Of a DNA stretch of 64,000 bases, positions 49,930 to 60,834 are shown piece by piece (within the stretch, counting starts at the first letter, position 1; every line of letters begins with the position of its first letter). A program made the position numbers and the translations under genes. The notes below the pieces were generated by a model, which was not told the origin of the DNA, did not search any database, and saw only the letters and a list, made by a program, of their open reading frames with translations. Origin of the DNA: Sarcophilus harrisii (Eukaryota; Chordata; Mammalia; Dasyuromorphia; Dasyuridae); the NCBI RefSeq assembly GCF_902635505.1, contig NC_045430.1:274408681-274472680 (forward strand). The letters are read 5' to 3'.

Positions 49930-50145
49930 AATCATTAATATAATGATGACAATGATGATAATGATGGCTAAGATGTATAGAGTTCCTTCTCTGTGCACTG
50001 TGCTAAATGCTTTACAAATATTGCCTCATTTGATCCTCACCACAGCCCTGAACAATAGGTGGTATTATTATCCACAATTTACAGAGTACGAAACGGAGGC
50101 AAAAAGAAATTAAATGATTTGTCCAAAGTCACAGGATCTTTGATT
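49930..50145 (-). mobile_element. MIR-type CORE-SINE
   Basis: The plus strand reads in the classic reversed order: GTGCACTGTGCTAAATGCTT, TTGCCTCATTTGATCCTCAC, AATTTACAGAGTACGAAACG and TGATTTGTCCAAAGTCACAG. Confidence 0.85.
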
Positions 50146-50595
50146 TATTCATTTATGATCCTATTAAATTCAATTCAACAAATATTTAGCAGATGTTAAC
50201 TATGTTTAAGAGCACATGGTTTACACATGGCAGGGAGTATGGTGTATTCAAAGATGAATAAGACAGAGTTTGGAGAAAAAATAAAGCAAGTGTTTAAGTA
50301 AATATCATTCAAAGTCAACTAGATTATGTGCAGCCCAATAGGTTCGAGACACTGGCTGGTCATGTGGGGGGAACCATTTTGAAGTCTCTGCCAATCAGTG
50401 CCATCCCTTAAGTAGCATTATGATAAAATGAGTCTTTTTAAAATATTGCTTGGATAGCAATGAATAATGTAATCAGCCGAGTATATCTGGATGTGTAAGC
50501 CTGAAACCAAGACTTGAATTATTCTGCACTACTTTCTGATTTATATGCTACTTAAGGCATGGCATTGATTGGAAGAGAACAGGGTCTACAGGAAG
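50146..50595. other. Unassigned non-coding sequence
   Basis: A weak L2-like ATTCAACAAATATTTAGC lies near 50175. Nothing else recognised. Confidence 0.4.
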
Positions 50596-50597
50596 GA

Positions 50598-50645
50598 GGA
50601 ATCACAGAATCATTGAAGTTGAGAGTTAGAAAAGACCTCAGTGTG
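50598..50645 (-). mobile_element. CR1/L3 3'-end scrap
   Basis: GAATCACAGAATCATTGAAG and AGTTAGAAAAGACCTCAG match the reversed CR1 terminus. Only about 45 bp survive. Confidence 0.6.
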
Positions 50646-50649
50646 AGGC

Positions 50650-50975
50650 GAGAAGCAAGCAAATGAAGAGATTTGTCGGGGGAACCAGCACGAGAGAGAC
50701 AGAGATGATACTTTCCACAGCATTTCAAAGTCTGATCGTGTTACTGGGAATTTTCCCACTGATGTTGTGAATTTGTTCATGTAGGGAATGAGATTGACAT
50801 CAGTCTTACCATAGGAAGGGATGATTCCTACCAAGGCTCTTCCTTTAGCCTACTAGGAAGCTTGGATCCTAGTCCCATTTCTCTTCTTTACAAGTTATAA
50901 TAAATGTACTTTCTGTTTCAATGTTTGTGAGGACCTAAAACAATACAAGGACATTTTCAGAGTCTCTCTTAGGAA
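50650..50975. other. Unassigned non-coding sequence
   Basis: No element or exon recognised. Confidence 0.4.
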
Positions 50976-50979
50976 CTTT

Positions 50980-51290
50980 AGAATTGATTGGATGACATGG
51001 GAGACACTGACACAGGACCGCCCACATGGTGTGCCCTCCTCAGAGAAGGTGCTGTGCTCTATGAGCAAAGCAGAATTGAATCAGCTCAGAAGAAACATGA
51101 GATGGACAGTTAGAGAAGCCCTCCTCCCCACCCCCTGCCCAAATGTTCATAGGGACTACTTGTGTCTGACCAGTGGCAGAGCATTCTGAGCTTGTTTTGG
51201 TCTGATCAGCCACAGTCAGCCACTGTAACTCCACTCTAACATAACGATGGCATTTTGGTCTTCTTCAAATACAAAGGACAACAATTAAAC
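50980..51290 (+). mobile_element. RTE-like LINE 3' end with C-terminal zinc-finger remnant
   Basis: The frame 50992-51189 reads MTWETLTQDRPHG and ends YLCLTSGRAF. After its TGA the same frame continues CFGLISHS. This matches a LINE C-terminus with a C2H2-like finger that I recall as WE-LA-DRP ... C--C--F--R-GL-SH. The TGA is one step from CGA, the usual CpG decay. The end AAAGGACAACAATT fits the family's AAC-rich tail. Clade assignment is tentative. Confidence 0.65.
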
Positions 51291-51424
51291 TCCAGAAGAA
51301 AAGCTAGAAAGGAGGCAGATGCAAATGTTCTCACAGGTAAATGGGTGGGGGCAAACATGCAAAATACTGATTGGACCCTGTCTCTGTCAGATAGTTGTTC
51401 TGGGAACAAAAGTTGTCCAGATAC

Positions 51425-51580
51425 ACAGAGAGATAAATAGATAATCTGACAGACATATGGTTAGACAGTCAGACAGACAGATAAATGGATAGATAGAGAG
51501 ATAGACAGACAGATAGATAAATAGATGGATGGATGGATGGATTGATGAATGTTTGGATCCATGGATGGATGGTCCAGATA
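51425..51580. repeat. (GATA)/(GACA)/(GGAT) tetranucleotide tract
   Basis: Mixed AGAT, ACAG and TGGA units, cleanest at about 51485-51545. Its reverse-complement type recurs at 52445-52500. Confidence 0.95.
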
Positions 51581-51584
51581 GATA

Positions 51585-52335
51585 GTGTTTTTAAAGCACT
51601 TTAATTGGAACCCAGCACATTTTTCAGTAATCTTGAGAATAGGTATGTTATTTTTTTTAACATGTACATATGTCTGTCTTTCACTCCCAAGAAGCTTCCC
51701 ATTCTCATTTTAGCCTCATCCCTTAGTGCTGTACTAAGTTGGTAAGTACTAAATATTTAGTATTTTGTGGAAGTTGTCCCTGCAGGATTACTACTTCCTT
51801 TATTAAGATCTCTTCAGTGGGCACATCACCTAGCATAACTTTTCCTAACATTTATTCCATATGGTCACATGGTAGCTTCTTTTTTTTTTTCTTTTTTCCT
51901 ATTTTTTTTTTTTTTTTTTGCTTTCAAATTTTCATTTTGCATTTCTCCTCAGGTCTTTTCCAAAATTCAATTTTCTTACAAACCAAGTTTCCTGAGGTCT
52001 GAAAATCTTGTTTCCTCTGCTCCCATTCCCCCTTTCATCAAAGGCTTTCCTTCCTTTTCATTCCCTGTTCCCTTCCTCTCCTTTCTTCTGCAGTCTCCAT
52101 CAAAAATCCAAAGTGACATATTTTTTTATCCTTTTCAATTCTCTCTCCTTCCTTTGGGCAATGGAAACATTTCAAGATTAGTTGTAAAACACAGAACATT
52201 GAAAGTAGTGACAGAAATAAATCAGCAGGCTGTATAGTTCTTTCTGTGGCAGATATTACCAATGCACTCAGATTTTTAATATCTATCTATATATATATAT
52301 AATGCAGAAATAGGATAAAAAGGTCGTTTCTTCCT
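51585..52335. other. Unassigned, T-rich and pyrimidine-rich
   Basis: A MIR-like scrap lies at 51590-51645 and a long T-rich run at 51877-51920. The Phe-rich frames are its translations. No exon recognised. Confidence 0.4.
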
Positions 52336-52344
52336 CGCCCTTCA

Positions 52345-52990
52345 ATCTGATTTCATTTAATAAGCATTTATTAAGCATCTGTAGTATTCAAGGCATTGGG
52401 TTTGGGGCCAAGATACAGAGCAAAATAAGAGTCCCTATCTCCAAACATCCATCCATCCATTTATCTATCTATCTATCTATCCATCCATCCATCCAAACAT
52501 CCTATAAACAAATAAATATATGCCTGCATATGTGAGGAGAGAGGGAAAGAATACCCACCAGTAAGGGGACTGCAAAAGGAGAGAGCACAGAAGCTGAGCC
52601 TTTGGAGTCAGGGGCTCCAAGAGACACAAATGAGGAAGGAATTTACTCTTAACATGACATAGCCAAGGGAAACTCATGGGAACAAAAGATGAAATGTCTA
52701 GTTTGGGATGGGCAGGCTGACATTTGGCTGCCATGTTAGGGAGACGAAATGTGCAGTAAAGCTGGCAAGGTAGGTCAAGCCTAGATTGTAAAGAGCATCA
52801 AATGTCAAACAAAGGAATTGTATCGCAGAGGCAAGTTAGCTCTTGAGTCAAAAAGAGTGAGGTGATCAGATCCATGCACTGTCCATCAATTGTGGCCGAC
52901 TTGGAGGGGATGGAGTAGAAGGCGGGACCCTAATGAAGAAGCTGCAATAACCTTGGTTAAATCTATTGCCTCCAACTAGGTTGGTGGTTT
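52345..52990 (-). mobile_element. L2 LINE 3' part with internal microsatellite
   Basis: The reversed L2 3' end (TTTAATAAGCATTTATTAAG, GAGTCCCTATCTCCAAAC) is followed by the (ATCC)n tract. L2 body then resumes at about 52740-52990 (AGATTGTAAAGAGCATCAAA, TGTCAAACAAAGGAATTG, GAAGCTGCAATAACC). Confidence 0.82.
52445..52500. repeat. (ATCC)n(ATCT)n(ATCC)n microsatellite
   Basis: CATCCATCC, then four or five TCTA units, then CCATCCATCC. It lies inside a reversed L2. Confidence 0.97.
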
Positions 52991-52994
52991 TGTC

Positions 52995-53735
52995 TTAGCC
53001 ACCCCTTTTTCAGGGACAAAGGGGGTCCTTTGACTCCTTTTAATCATCCTTTTGGAGAGAATCAAAACCTGAAACTCTGGGAACAGAATCTCATCATGCT
53101 ATTTTATAAGAAGATGTCAGAATGGAGTCTTCTCAATAAAGAGCCCCCCCAAGAAACAAAGGTAGATTGGAAGGAGAAAGCAAATGAATCCCCCAAATCA
53201 ACTTCTATTCCTTTATTCCTTCCATTCCTCAAATTGGTTTGGAAGCTTTTTAACTGGGATCAAAAAGAAAAGGCAATTAAATCAATTTACATATGAAATA
53301 TATGATGCCAACTGCGGGCTTGTCAGGGACCCATGTGCCTGACCTGATGTTGGATTTTTGAGCTGTTTATTTGGAACAAAAGTGGTCAAATGACAGTACT
53401 CTTAAAATAGCATCCCACTGTCTTTTGGTTGGGTAATCAACCATGGACTGGTCCCATCTGTCATATTTTAGCTGCATTTAAAAGTAAGTATTATGTAAAT
53501 GTTATTAAATGTAGCCAGAAACTTTTTTCAATGTAAATTCTATCTGACACCCATGAAGTCAGACGCTCCCATTCGAGGGGTGGCAGTGTTAATAACGAGC
53601 AAGATTAGATGGTGTTCTGGCAGGGGCTGAAACGAGCTAGCCAGATCTAGCCGAGGTAAGAAGGGAAAGGGATAATTCATCCACATGAGAAAGCATGCAT
53701 GATCTCATTCGTTTTTTTATGATTGTTGTTATTCT
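52995..53735. other. Repeat-free 740-bp block
   Basis: No repeat recognised. An 88-codon plus frame (53030-53296) is Lys/Glu/Pro/Asn-rich and resembles no protein I know. No splice or signal evidence supports it. The right half (53340-53560) is AT-rich and could be conserved non-coding sequence. Confidence 0.35.
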
Positions 53736-53750
53736 TTTTGTTCTTTCTTA

Positions 53751-54138
53751 TTAAGGCTTTTTATTTTCAAAACATATACATGGATAATTTTCAACATTCA
53801 CTCTTGCGTAACTTTGTGTTCCAATTTTTTTCCTTCCCTTATCCTCAATCCCTTCCCTAGATGGCAAGTAATTCAATCTATGTTAATCATGGGCAGTTTT
53901 TCTATATATATTTTCACAATTATCGTGCTGCACAAGAAAAATCAGATCCAAAAGGAAGAGAATGGGAAACAAAATGCAGGTAAACAACAAAAAGAGTGAG
54001 AATGCTATGTTGTGGTTCACACTCAGTTCCCATAATCCTCTCTCTGGGTGCAGATGGCTCTCTCCATCTCAAGACCATTGGAACTGGCCTGGGTCATCTC
54101 GCCATTGAGAAGAGCCACGTCCATCAGAGTTGAGAACA
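53751..54138 (-). mobile_element. L1 3'-end insertion
   Basis: The target duplication is TGTTCTTTCTTA (53739-53750) and TGTTCATTCTTA (54139-54150), 11 of 12 identical. The body is the reversed L1 3' UTR (TTTTTATTTTCAAAACATAT, CGTAACTTTGTGTTCCAATT, TGCTGCACAAGAAAAATCAG). It ends just upstream of the ORF2 stop region. Confidence 0.92.
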
Positions 54139-54334
54139 TGTTCATTCTTAAAGGTAGCTGACCTGACTGTCAGATGCTGCCGAACTGGGGGCAGATGATG
54201 CATCCATAGCCTTAGCTTTCTCTAGCATCTTCCAAGCATGGAAAGTGAGATGATAGATTCAAATGCTAATGGATTTATAGCATCTGGGGGCTGATTCCTG
54301 GGACTCCATTTCTTTTCAGGATTTGTTAATACCT

Positions 54335-54565
54335 TAGGCAGAGGTATAACATCTTGGAATCAGGAAGATCTGAATTCAAATCTGTCCTCAGATACTGTGT
54401 GACTCTGGGTAAGTAACTTGTCAGCCTCATGGTTCTCCTCTGTAAAATGGGGATAACAATAGCACCCAAATCCCAGGGATGTTGTGAGCATGAAATGATA
54501 TAATATTTGCAAAACTTTTAAACCATAAAGTGCTATACAAATACTATTGTTGTTATTAGAAGTTC
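54335..54565 (+). mobile_element. Mar1-type CORE-SINE, near full length
   Basis: CATCTTGGAATCAGGAAGAT, TGAATTCAAATCTGTCC, TGTGTGACTCTGGGTAAGTA, TCTGTAAAATGGGGATAACA, ATGTTGTGAGCATGAAATG and AAAGTGCTATACAAATACTA, then the (TTG/TTA) tail. Confidence 0.93.
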
Positions 54566-54569
54566 TTAA

Positions 54570-55380
54570 AACCAACACAAAAATTGTCTTGGGAGTATAG
54601 CTGAGCATTGGCAAAGCAGAAAGCAGTCTGCTGGTCTGTCTCCTGCTCCTGAACTCAGAGACCTAGGTCTACCCCCCTGAGGACTTAAAGAGGAGGCAGG
54701 TTGAGGAAAAGGGCTGCTGTGGTGAAGGGAACTCAGGGAATGGACTTTAGTGCATTTATGAGGGTCATTTACCATCTCCCCTTCTAGAGTCATCAAGGGC
54801 AAGAGATTACACTGAGTAACGTGGCTCCAGAAGACCATGAAGTGAAGGGAGGTCAGCCTTCCCAGCATGATCTTCTGAGTAGGCTCCATACTCCTTAGTC
54901 TCTCCTAGCCAACCTTAGTCATTGCTTATGGAAATGTCTATCAGGCAAACACGACTGGAAACTGGGTGGAAATACTTCCTGAACCTAATGACCGGAACTC
55001 AGAACATCCTACATTTTTCAGACTCAATTCTAGTCATTGAGAAATGTTTGCTGAATGGAAATACATTTTTGCCAGAGAGCAAACAACGTGCAGACTGCTG
55101 GGAGAAAAAGGAGAATTCTCTTTCATTGTGGAGACGTTATCAAGTTCAGGGGTAAATATGACTCCATCCTGGCCGGGCTTGCTACCCCTCTTCTCTTCCC
55201 TCTTGCCTTCCTGGTGATTCTATTGCTCTCACCAAGTAATCTCTCTTGTCAATCAGGTTTTTTCTATCTCCTTCTCTGTGGAATGAGGTTCAGCAACGTA
55301 CTTCATAATTGTTTACCGTTTTCTCTTGTGGCTTTAATGAATGACTTTTTCTCCACAAAGTCTGAGTCTGAGGGAATGTT
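54570..55380. other. Unassigned non-coding sequence
   Basis: No repeat or exon recognised. Two overlapping plus frames (77 and 109 codons, 54922-55384) and one minus frame (107 codons) lack known homology. Confidence 0.4.
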
Positions 55381-55384
55381 ATAG

Positions 55385-55885
55385 ATACAAAGGGCTGGCA
55401 GGGGATGTAAAGAGAGACCTTACAGAGCATTTAAACACCTGGTTTTTGCAAATGTGGAACCTGAGACCCAAAGAGAAACAGAGATCACTTAGTAACTCAG
55501 GATCTGCTGGGATTTGAAGGCAGATCAGACTCCACATTGAACATTCTTTCTACCTCCTTCATGCATGTCAATTCACATAAGAGAGCTTGCAAGCCACCGA
55601 GACGGGATTTGAACGCAGGCTCTGTGCACTTTGGCGGCCCTTAGCTGTAACTAAAACCGCCCCCCAAGTTTATTCTGTATATCCTGCTTCACAAAAGCCT
55701 TTTTGACCATAAACAGATCAGTCAAGTCCTCTGAGACTCTGGTGCTCATCAGCAAGACAGGAACAATAATAGCGACCACTTACATGTCCATCAAAGTTTG
55801 CAAAAGTCTGTGCATTGTTATTGTTCATTTTACAGGTGGGAAAACTGAGGCTTAGAGGAGTTAAATAACTGAAAGGGTAAAACTC
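55385..55885 (-). mobile_element. MIR-type CORE-SINE fragments at both ends
   Basis: Reversed cores occur at 55390-55555 (AAACACCTGG, GTGGAACCTGAGACCCAAAG) and at 55740-55880 (AACAATAATAGCGACCACTT, ATTTTACAGGTGGGAAAACT). A tRNA-like GGGATTTGAACGCAGG lies at about 55605. The middle is unassigned. Confidence 0.6.
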
Positions 55886-55889
55886 CATC

Positions 55890-56555
55890 CCAGCCCCTGT
55901 AGGGGACAAGTCCAGTTCTTTTTCTGGTAAATGATACTTGGAGATCCTCCTTCACAGTTTGGAACGCAGCCTCATCCTGGAAGTGGTCGGGCTTGTTGCT
56001 CTCCCCCTGGGAGTGGCTATTCACTATAGAACCCAAATCACCTGAGCCAGTACCTGCCGGCCCCTGGACCACTGAGACAGATACCCAAGCTACTCCAGGG
56101 ACAGATGAAAATAGGCTTCCCTCATTCTACCTCCTCCACATCCAAATCCGCTAATCAGCTGCTGCTGGGGAAATGTTTCGAAAACAAAAAAACAGAAACT
56201 GAAAACTTGACTTCCTGTACACCCTGCAAAGGAAGAAGGAGGAAAAAAACTGTGAATGTGTGATGAGCAGCTGGCTTTTATTTTTAAACCCAGCTCATTG
56301 CTATGTAGATGTTCTAGAAAAACCAGGAGGACTACAAAGAAATTCTGACCTACAAGGACTGCATTTTTCAAGCAGGTGTTAATGAGGCTGCCGGGTCCTT
56401 TCAGGCCCTGGGTTTCACTGTGAAACCTGTTTGTGTGGTAGAGACAAAAAGGAGAGAATGGTACACAATGCTGGAAAGCTGGAAATGGTGGAGGATGGGA
56501 GCTTGTCTCTAATACAGAGGTGATGTCTTACCCAGTCTGGGATAGAGACAGAGGA
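55890..56555. other. Repeat-free block with IRF- and ETS-type motifs
   Basis: No repeat recognised. CAGAAACTGAAAACT (56193-56207) fits the IRF/ISRE pattern GAAANNGAAA, and ACTTCCTG at about 56210-56217 is a reversed ETS core (GGAA). A 93-codon minus frame (56090-56371) has no known homology. Candidate immune-type enhancer at most. Confidence 0.3.
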
Positions 56556-56559
56556 CCCG

Positions 56560-56880
56560 ATCCAGATGTGACTTCTGCCGGGCATGACCTTGGCCAAAGC
56601 ACCCAGTTTCTTGTTTGGGTCTTTCTCTGAAAAATGAGGGGCTTGGGCTGAAGATCTCTCAGCTCTCTTTCAGCCCTGTAAGCCATCGTCCATTCACCAA
56701 AACGTAATTCCATCTTAGCTGCCCAAGAGAAGCAATGTCATGACCTGATGCCCAGAGACCTGACCTTGGCTCTGCCGCTGATGATCTTGGAGACTTTAGG
56801 CAACTCTGTGGACCTCAGTTTCCCCATCTGTAAACTGAGAGATTTCAACTAGGTGATAGTTAAACTTTCACTTAACTTCA
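56560..56880 (+). mobile_element. Two diverged CORE-SINE fragments
   Basis: The first copy (56565-56690) has GAAAAATGAGGGGCTTGGGC and CTCTCTTTCAGCCC. The second (56735-56880) has CTGACCTTGGCTCTGCC, ACCTCAGTTTCCCCATCTGT and AACTAGGTGATAG. Both are the short Mar1 variant. Confidence 0.7.
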
Positions 56881-56884
56881 ATGT

Positions 56885-57125
56885 TCTAGATCACTCAAGA
56901 AGAGTAAATGTGTTGGTTGATAGTTGCACACACCATCCAGCTCCTAATTTTTTTTACAGGTTCTTAAATTCTCATGCATTTCTAAGGTCCCTAGGGAGGA
57001 TTAGATGAAAATTTTTAAAAAATGACTTTTTTTCCACAAAATACTCATTCCTGAATGACTTTGGCATTATGTGGTCAACTTACGGCCCTCTCTCCTGCTG
57101 ACCCTTGAACCAGGACTAGAGAAAT
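56885..57125. other. Unassigned spacer
   Basis: AT-rich, no recognised element. Confidence 0.4.
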
Positions 57126-57129
57126 AAGG

Positions 57130-57240
57130 AGGAGGAGAGAATAACTCACATGTACACATGCTTTACATGTATCATCTCATGGGATCATTATAATTCTTCC
57201 TATTTTCCAGATGAGAAAGTTGAGGCTCAAAATGTGTGTA
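57130..57240 (-). mobile_element. MIR fragment
   Basis: ACACATGCTTTACATGTATC, TCTCATGGGATCATTATAAT and TTCCAGATGAGAAAGTTGAG give the reversed MIR 3' half. Confidence 0.75.
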
Positions 57241-57344
57241 TTAGGAAGCTATCACTGACCTTCCCTCACCCACTCACCCCCTGATTCCCTGACTTAATAC
57301 TGCCAACCAAGGCTTTTATGAACCAGGATATTGTAGAATAAACT

Positions 57345-57530
57345 TGGGGGCAGTTTGAGTGACCACCAGGTGGTAAAGTGATAAAGAGCTAAGCCTGAAA
57401 TCAGGAAGATCCAAATTCAGCTTAGACACTTACTGGGCAAGTCACTTAATCTCTGTTTGCCTCAGTGACAAAAGGGAGAGATAAGGGTACCTACCTCCAG
57501 GTTGTTGTAAGGATCAAATGCTTGTTTTCT
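57345..57530 (+). mobile_element. Mar1-type CORE-SINE, tail truncated
   Basis: GTGGTAAAGTGATAAAGAGC, CTGAAATCAGGAAGATCC, GGGCAAGTCACTTAATCTCT, TTTGCCTCAG and CCAGGTTGTTGTAAGGATCA. It ends before the TAAAGCGC block. Confidence 0.85.
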
Positions 57531-57534
57531 TTCC

Positions 57535-58285
57535 TCCTTTGTTCCCAGGTAGAATAACCTGCACTTTGGCCATTGGTCCTTTGGTTTCAATCCTGTGCTT
57601 TCTGTGGAGTTTCTAAGATTCCCACAGAACTTTGTACCTTTGGGGCAACTGGAGGTGAGTCACTGAGCAGTATTGAGTCATTAAAGTTATTGCTTATCTG
57701 AAGCCTTGGGTTTGAGGGGCCCATTGCAGAGGAACAAACTTTTCTTGGGATCATGAGGCGAAGCGACTTAGGGTCCCACAGATAATATTTGAGCCATAGG
57801 CCCCCCAATTCTGCAGGGGTCCTTCCTGCTCCTCAAACCCTGTTCTGCTAGGACACTTTCCCTGTGACCAGACCCAACACCAGCTGTACTAACTGCAAAA
57901 TCAACCCTCCCCCCTTTCTCCTACAGGACCTTGAATATATACTTTAACCACTGCCATTTGGACACCATGTGATGCTTTTCTGATTCTGGCTCTAGACAAA
58001 ATTTCATGCCGGGTCAGATAACTGAAATAAGTGGGAGCTGAAGGCTGAACCTGGGGTCAGGGAAAAAACTAGGTTCAAATATCGTCTCTGACACTTGAGA
58101 TACTGTGGAGGGGATGGGCATAGGTCATCTCAGCATGGTTCAGGCAACTCTAAATTACGAATCTGCCAAGTTTCAGATGGGCCTGCAATTTGTATTGGTG
58201 AAAGAAATTTCCACACCATGAGTTCTCTCTGATAATTAAGTCATATATTCTTTTACCCACTATGGAGCATGTAATCATAGATTTC
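57535..58285. other. Mostly unassigned non-coding sequence
   Basis: A weak CORE-SINE head lies at 58045-58110 (GGTTCAAATATCGTCTCTG). A 73-codon minus frame (57587-57808) has no known homology. Confidence 0.4.
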
Positions 58286-58289
58286 TAAG

Positions 58290-58435
58290 CTAGAAGGAAT
58301 CTCATAGACACTTATTCTCATTTTACAGAAGGGGAAACCAAGGCCCAGAGAGCTTACATCACTTTCACAAAATCTAATAGTAGAAGAGGATAGATCGAGT
58401 TGGAATTTGAACCCGATTCCTTATTTGTTGTTGCC
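58290..58435 (-). mobile_element. MIR/THER CORE-SINE fragment
   Basis: ATTTTACAGAAGGGGAAACC, AAGGCCCAGAGAGCTTACAT and GTTGGAATTTGAACCC. Confidence 0.75.
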
Positions 58436-58439
58436 CCAC

Positions 58440-58775
58440 TATTCAAATTACAGAATGGGCAGATCCTCCAGGTTTGCTCTTCTGTGGTGGAGGTCAAAAG
58501 CTTATCCAGGAAATAGAATAGAAGAGCATGCTCTGAATTTGTCTAACATCAGTTTCCCCAAACCTACTTTTCCTTATTTATGAGCACAGATGGACAGATG
58601 TTGAGTATGGCATGTAGAGCAAGGGAAGTGCCTTTCGGTCCCTACAGACTTATTCGGTGAATGGTCTTTGTCTTAGGGAGACTCCATTTTGGTTTACATC
58701 TGCAATAGGTAAGGGACGATTCGGGGGAAACCAAACCCATCCAAAACAAAACACAAAAAACGAGCCTGACCTTCA
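58440..58775. other. Unassigned non-coding sequence
   Basis: No element recognised. Confidence 0.4.
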
Positions 58776-58779
58776 TAGA

Positions 58780-58905
58780 TGTAGAACTAAGAGGGAACTC
58801 AAAAATTATTTAGTCCAATCCCCAAATTTTATGGTTGAAAAAACTGAGGCCCAGAAAATTTAAGTGAAGACCAAGGAACTAATAATAATTGGCAGAACCA
58901 AGGTT
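58780..58905 (-). mobile_element. MIR/THER CORE-SINE fragment
   Basis: AAATTATTTAGTCCAATCCC, AAAACTGAGGCCCAGAAAAT and a diverged head. Confidence 0.65.
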
Positions 58906-58964
58906 GGAACCCAACAGCTCTGAGTTCAGATTCAGGGCTTTCCCCCAGTACCATAGATCTCAGG

Positions 58965-59860
58965 CAGAAGATAATAGCAGCTATTTATATAATGTTTGAA
59001 GGTTTGCAATGTGTCTTACTTAGCTTTTATCATTTGATCTCCCTGGTGCCCCTGGAGGGGAGTAAATATTATTATTTATCATTATCCATTTTAAAAATAT
59101 TATCCATTCGGCAAATAATTGAGGGGATGTCCATTAATTGGGGAATGGTCAAACAGGTTGTTCAACTTGAACAAGTATATGAATGTAATGGAATATTATT
59201 GGGCTGCAGGAAGTGATGAGCAGGCAGAATTCAGAAAAACCTGGAAAAGCTTCTATGAACTGATGCTGAGTGAAGTGAGCAGAACCAGGAGAACTTTGTA
59301 CACAGAGTCGGCAACATGGCGTGATGACCAGCTCTGATAGACTGAGATCTCCTCAGCCATGCAATGATCCCAGACAACTCCAAAAGACTCACGATGGAAA
59401 ATGCCATCCACATGCAGAGAAGGAGCCCATAGAATCTGAATGAAGACCAGAGCATACGATTTGCACTATTTTGAGGGGTTCTGGTTTTTTCTTTCTTGTG
59501 ATTTTTCTCTTTTGTTCTTATTCTTCTTTCACAACATGACTGATGCAGACATATGTTTAACATGATTGTACCTGGATAATCTATATTGGATTGTTTGTCA
59601 TCTTGGGGAGAGGAGAGGAAGGGAAAGGAAGGAAGGAGAAAAATTTGGAACTCAAAACCTCACAAAGATGAATGTTGAAAACTACCTATATATGTATAGG
59701 AAAAATACTATAAAGTTAAAAATAGAGAAAAAATTTAAAAAAAGGAAAAATATCCATTCCTCTACTGCCAGTGAGGATACTGAAATGCAGAGAAATTGAA
59801 TGAAGCAGTTTGAGACTTTCCTGACTTCAAGTCAAGTCCCATATCAGCTCTACCAGACAC
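58965..59860 (-). mobile_element. Mar1-type CORE-SINE split by an L1
   Basis: Left part 58970-59109 (AGATAATAGCAGCTATTTAT, GCTTTTATCATTTGATCTCC, TTATCATTATCCATTTT). Right part 59743-59860 (GGATACTGAAATGCAGAGAA, TGACTTCAAGTCAAG). The L1 between lies at 59110-59742. Confidence 0.8.
59110..59742 (+). mobile_element. 5'-truncated LINE-1 nested in a CORE-SINE
   Basis: The flanks share AAAAATATTATCCATTC (59093-59109) and AAAAATATCCATTC (about 59745-59758), a duplication differing by a TAT. The end of ORF2 is open from 59119 to the natural stop at 59337: MNVMEYYWAAGSDEQAEF, then YELMLSEVSRTRRTLY. The 3' UTR and A-rich tail follow. Confidence 0.95.
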
Positions 59861-59864
59861 TGGG

Positions 59865-60830
59865 TGTTCAGCTAACCCAGGAAACATTGGCCCAGTTTTG
59901 GACTTCTTGTTTCAATCTCAGGGCAACAACTCCATGCGAATCTTTGAGATGATATTTTTACAAAGGCATAAACTAAATGCTGAGAACACACATTCCCTCT
60001 GCTCCAGATCTGCAGATTCCTCTGAGAGTGTGGGGAACGTGAAACTATTAAAGGGAAAGTCTGAGAGTTTGGTTTTGTGGCATTCTCTCGGGAATGGGGA
60101 GACATGTTGCGAACGTGAGAAAGTAATAACCTGAGGTGCCAGCTCCTAATTAAAACTGCAGAGAAAGAGGCAGCTTCTACCATGTCCTCACGGAACCTTC
60201 TTGAAGAGCACTGGAGTTGAACCTCGTCTTGAAGGAAGCACAACATAAAAGAAGCTCATCTGTTGTCACTGACAGTCTGAGAGCTCTTGCTCCTATGGAA
60301 GTCAGCGAACTTTAGAGAGAAGGCGGTTCAGTGTCTCTGCAGGCTGGAATTGGGAAGATATTTATGGATTTTGGACCCAGAGCAGCAGTCAGACACATGT
60401 GTCCCACAGAGCCACAGAGACCCTTGTCTTCGTCTGATACAATCACCGAGACCTCTCTAGTCTTCCTCTCTAACGCCCGGCCCTCCATGTTACTACTCTC
60501 CTAGTCTGGACCTTCAGCAACTTGCCCAGAGTCAATATAGAAGCCCCTCCCTGGCATCTTGTCTCTAATCTCTCCCTCTCCAAGCCATCTGGTCCATCCC
60601 TAAGCATCTTAAATAATGCAGAACAAATGGGTTTGTCCCCTGATACTGACATGGGAAGGTACATCGGCTTTCCAGGGTAGTTACCATCTTCTTGTGGTCC
60701 TTTATTGCTTCAGGAAGGTGCTTCTGCCCCTGATCTCCATCCCGAGTAAATGACTTTCTAGGAGATGAGTCATTCCCACTCCCACCTGTGGGTGGTCAGT
60801 CTGTCTATGGTCCTTCTGTCCTTTCCAAAC
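59865..60830. other. Unassigned 970-bp block
   Basis: No repeat recognised. Frames of 64-124 codons on the minus strand (59872-60246, 60470-60664) have no known homology. A weak CR1-like or single-copy origin is possible. Confidence 0.35.
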
Positions 60831-60834
60831 CACC

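Noticed and set aside
53030-53296. 88-codon Lys/Glu-rich ORF as a possible exon
   Set aside because: No homology, splice-site pair or domain that I can name; length is within chance for this composition.
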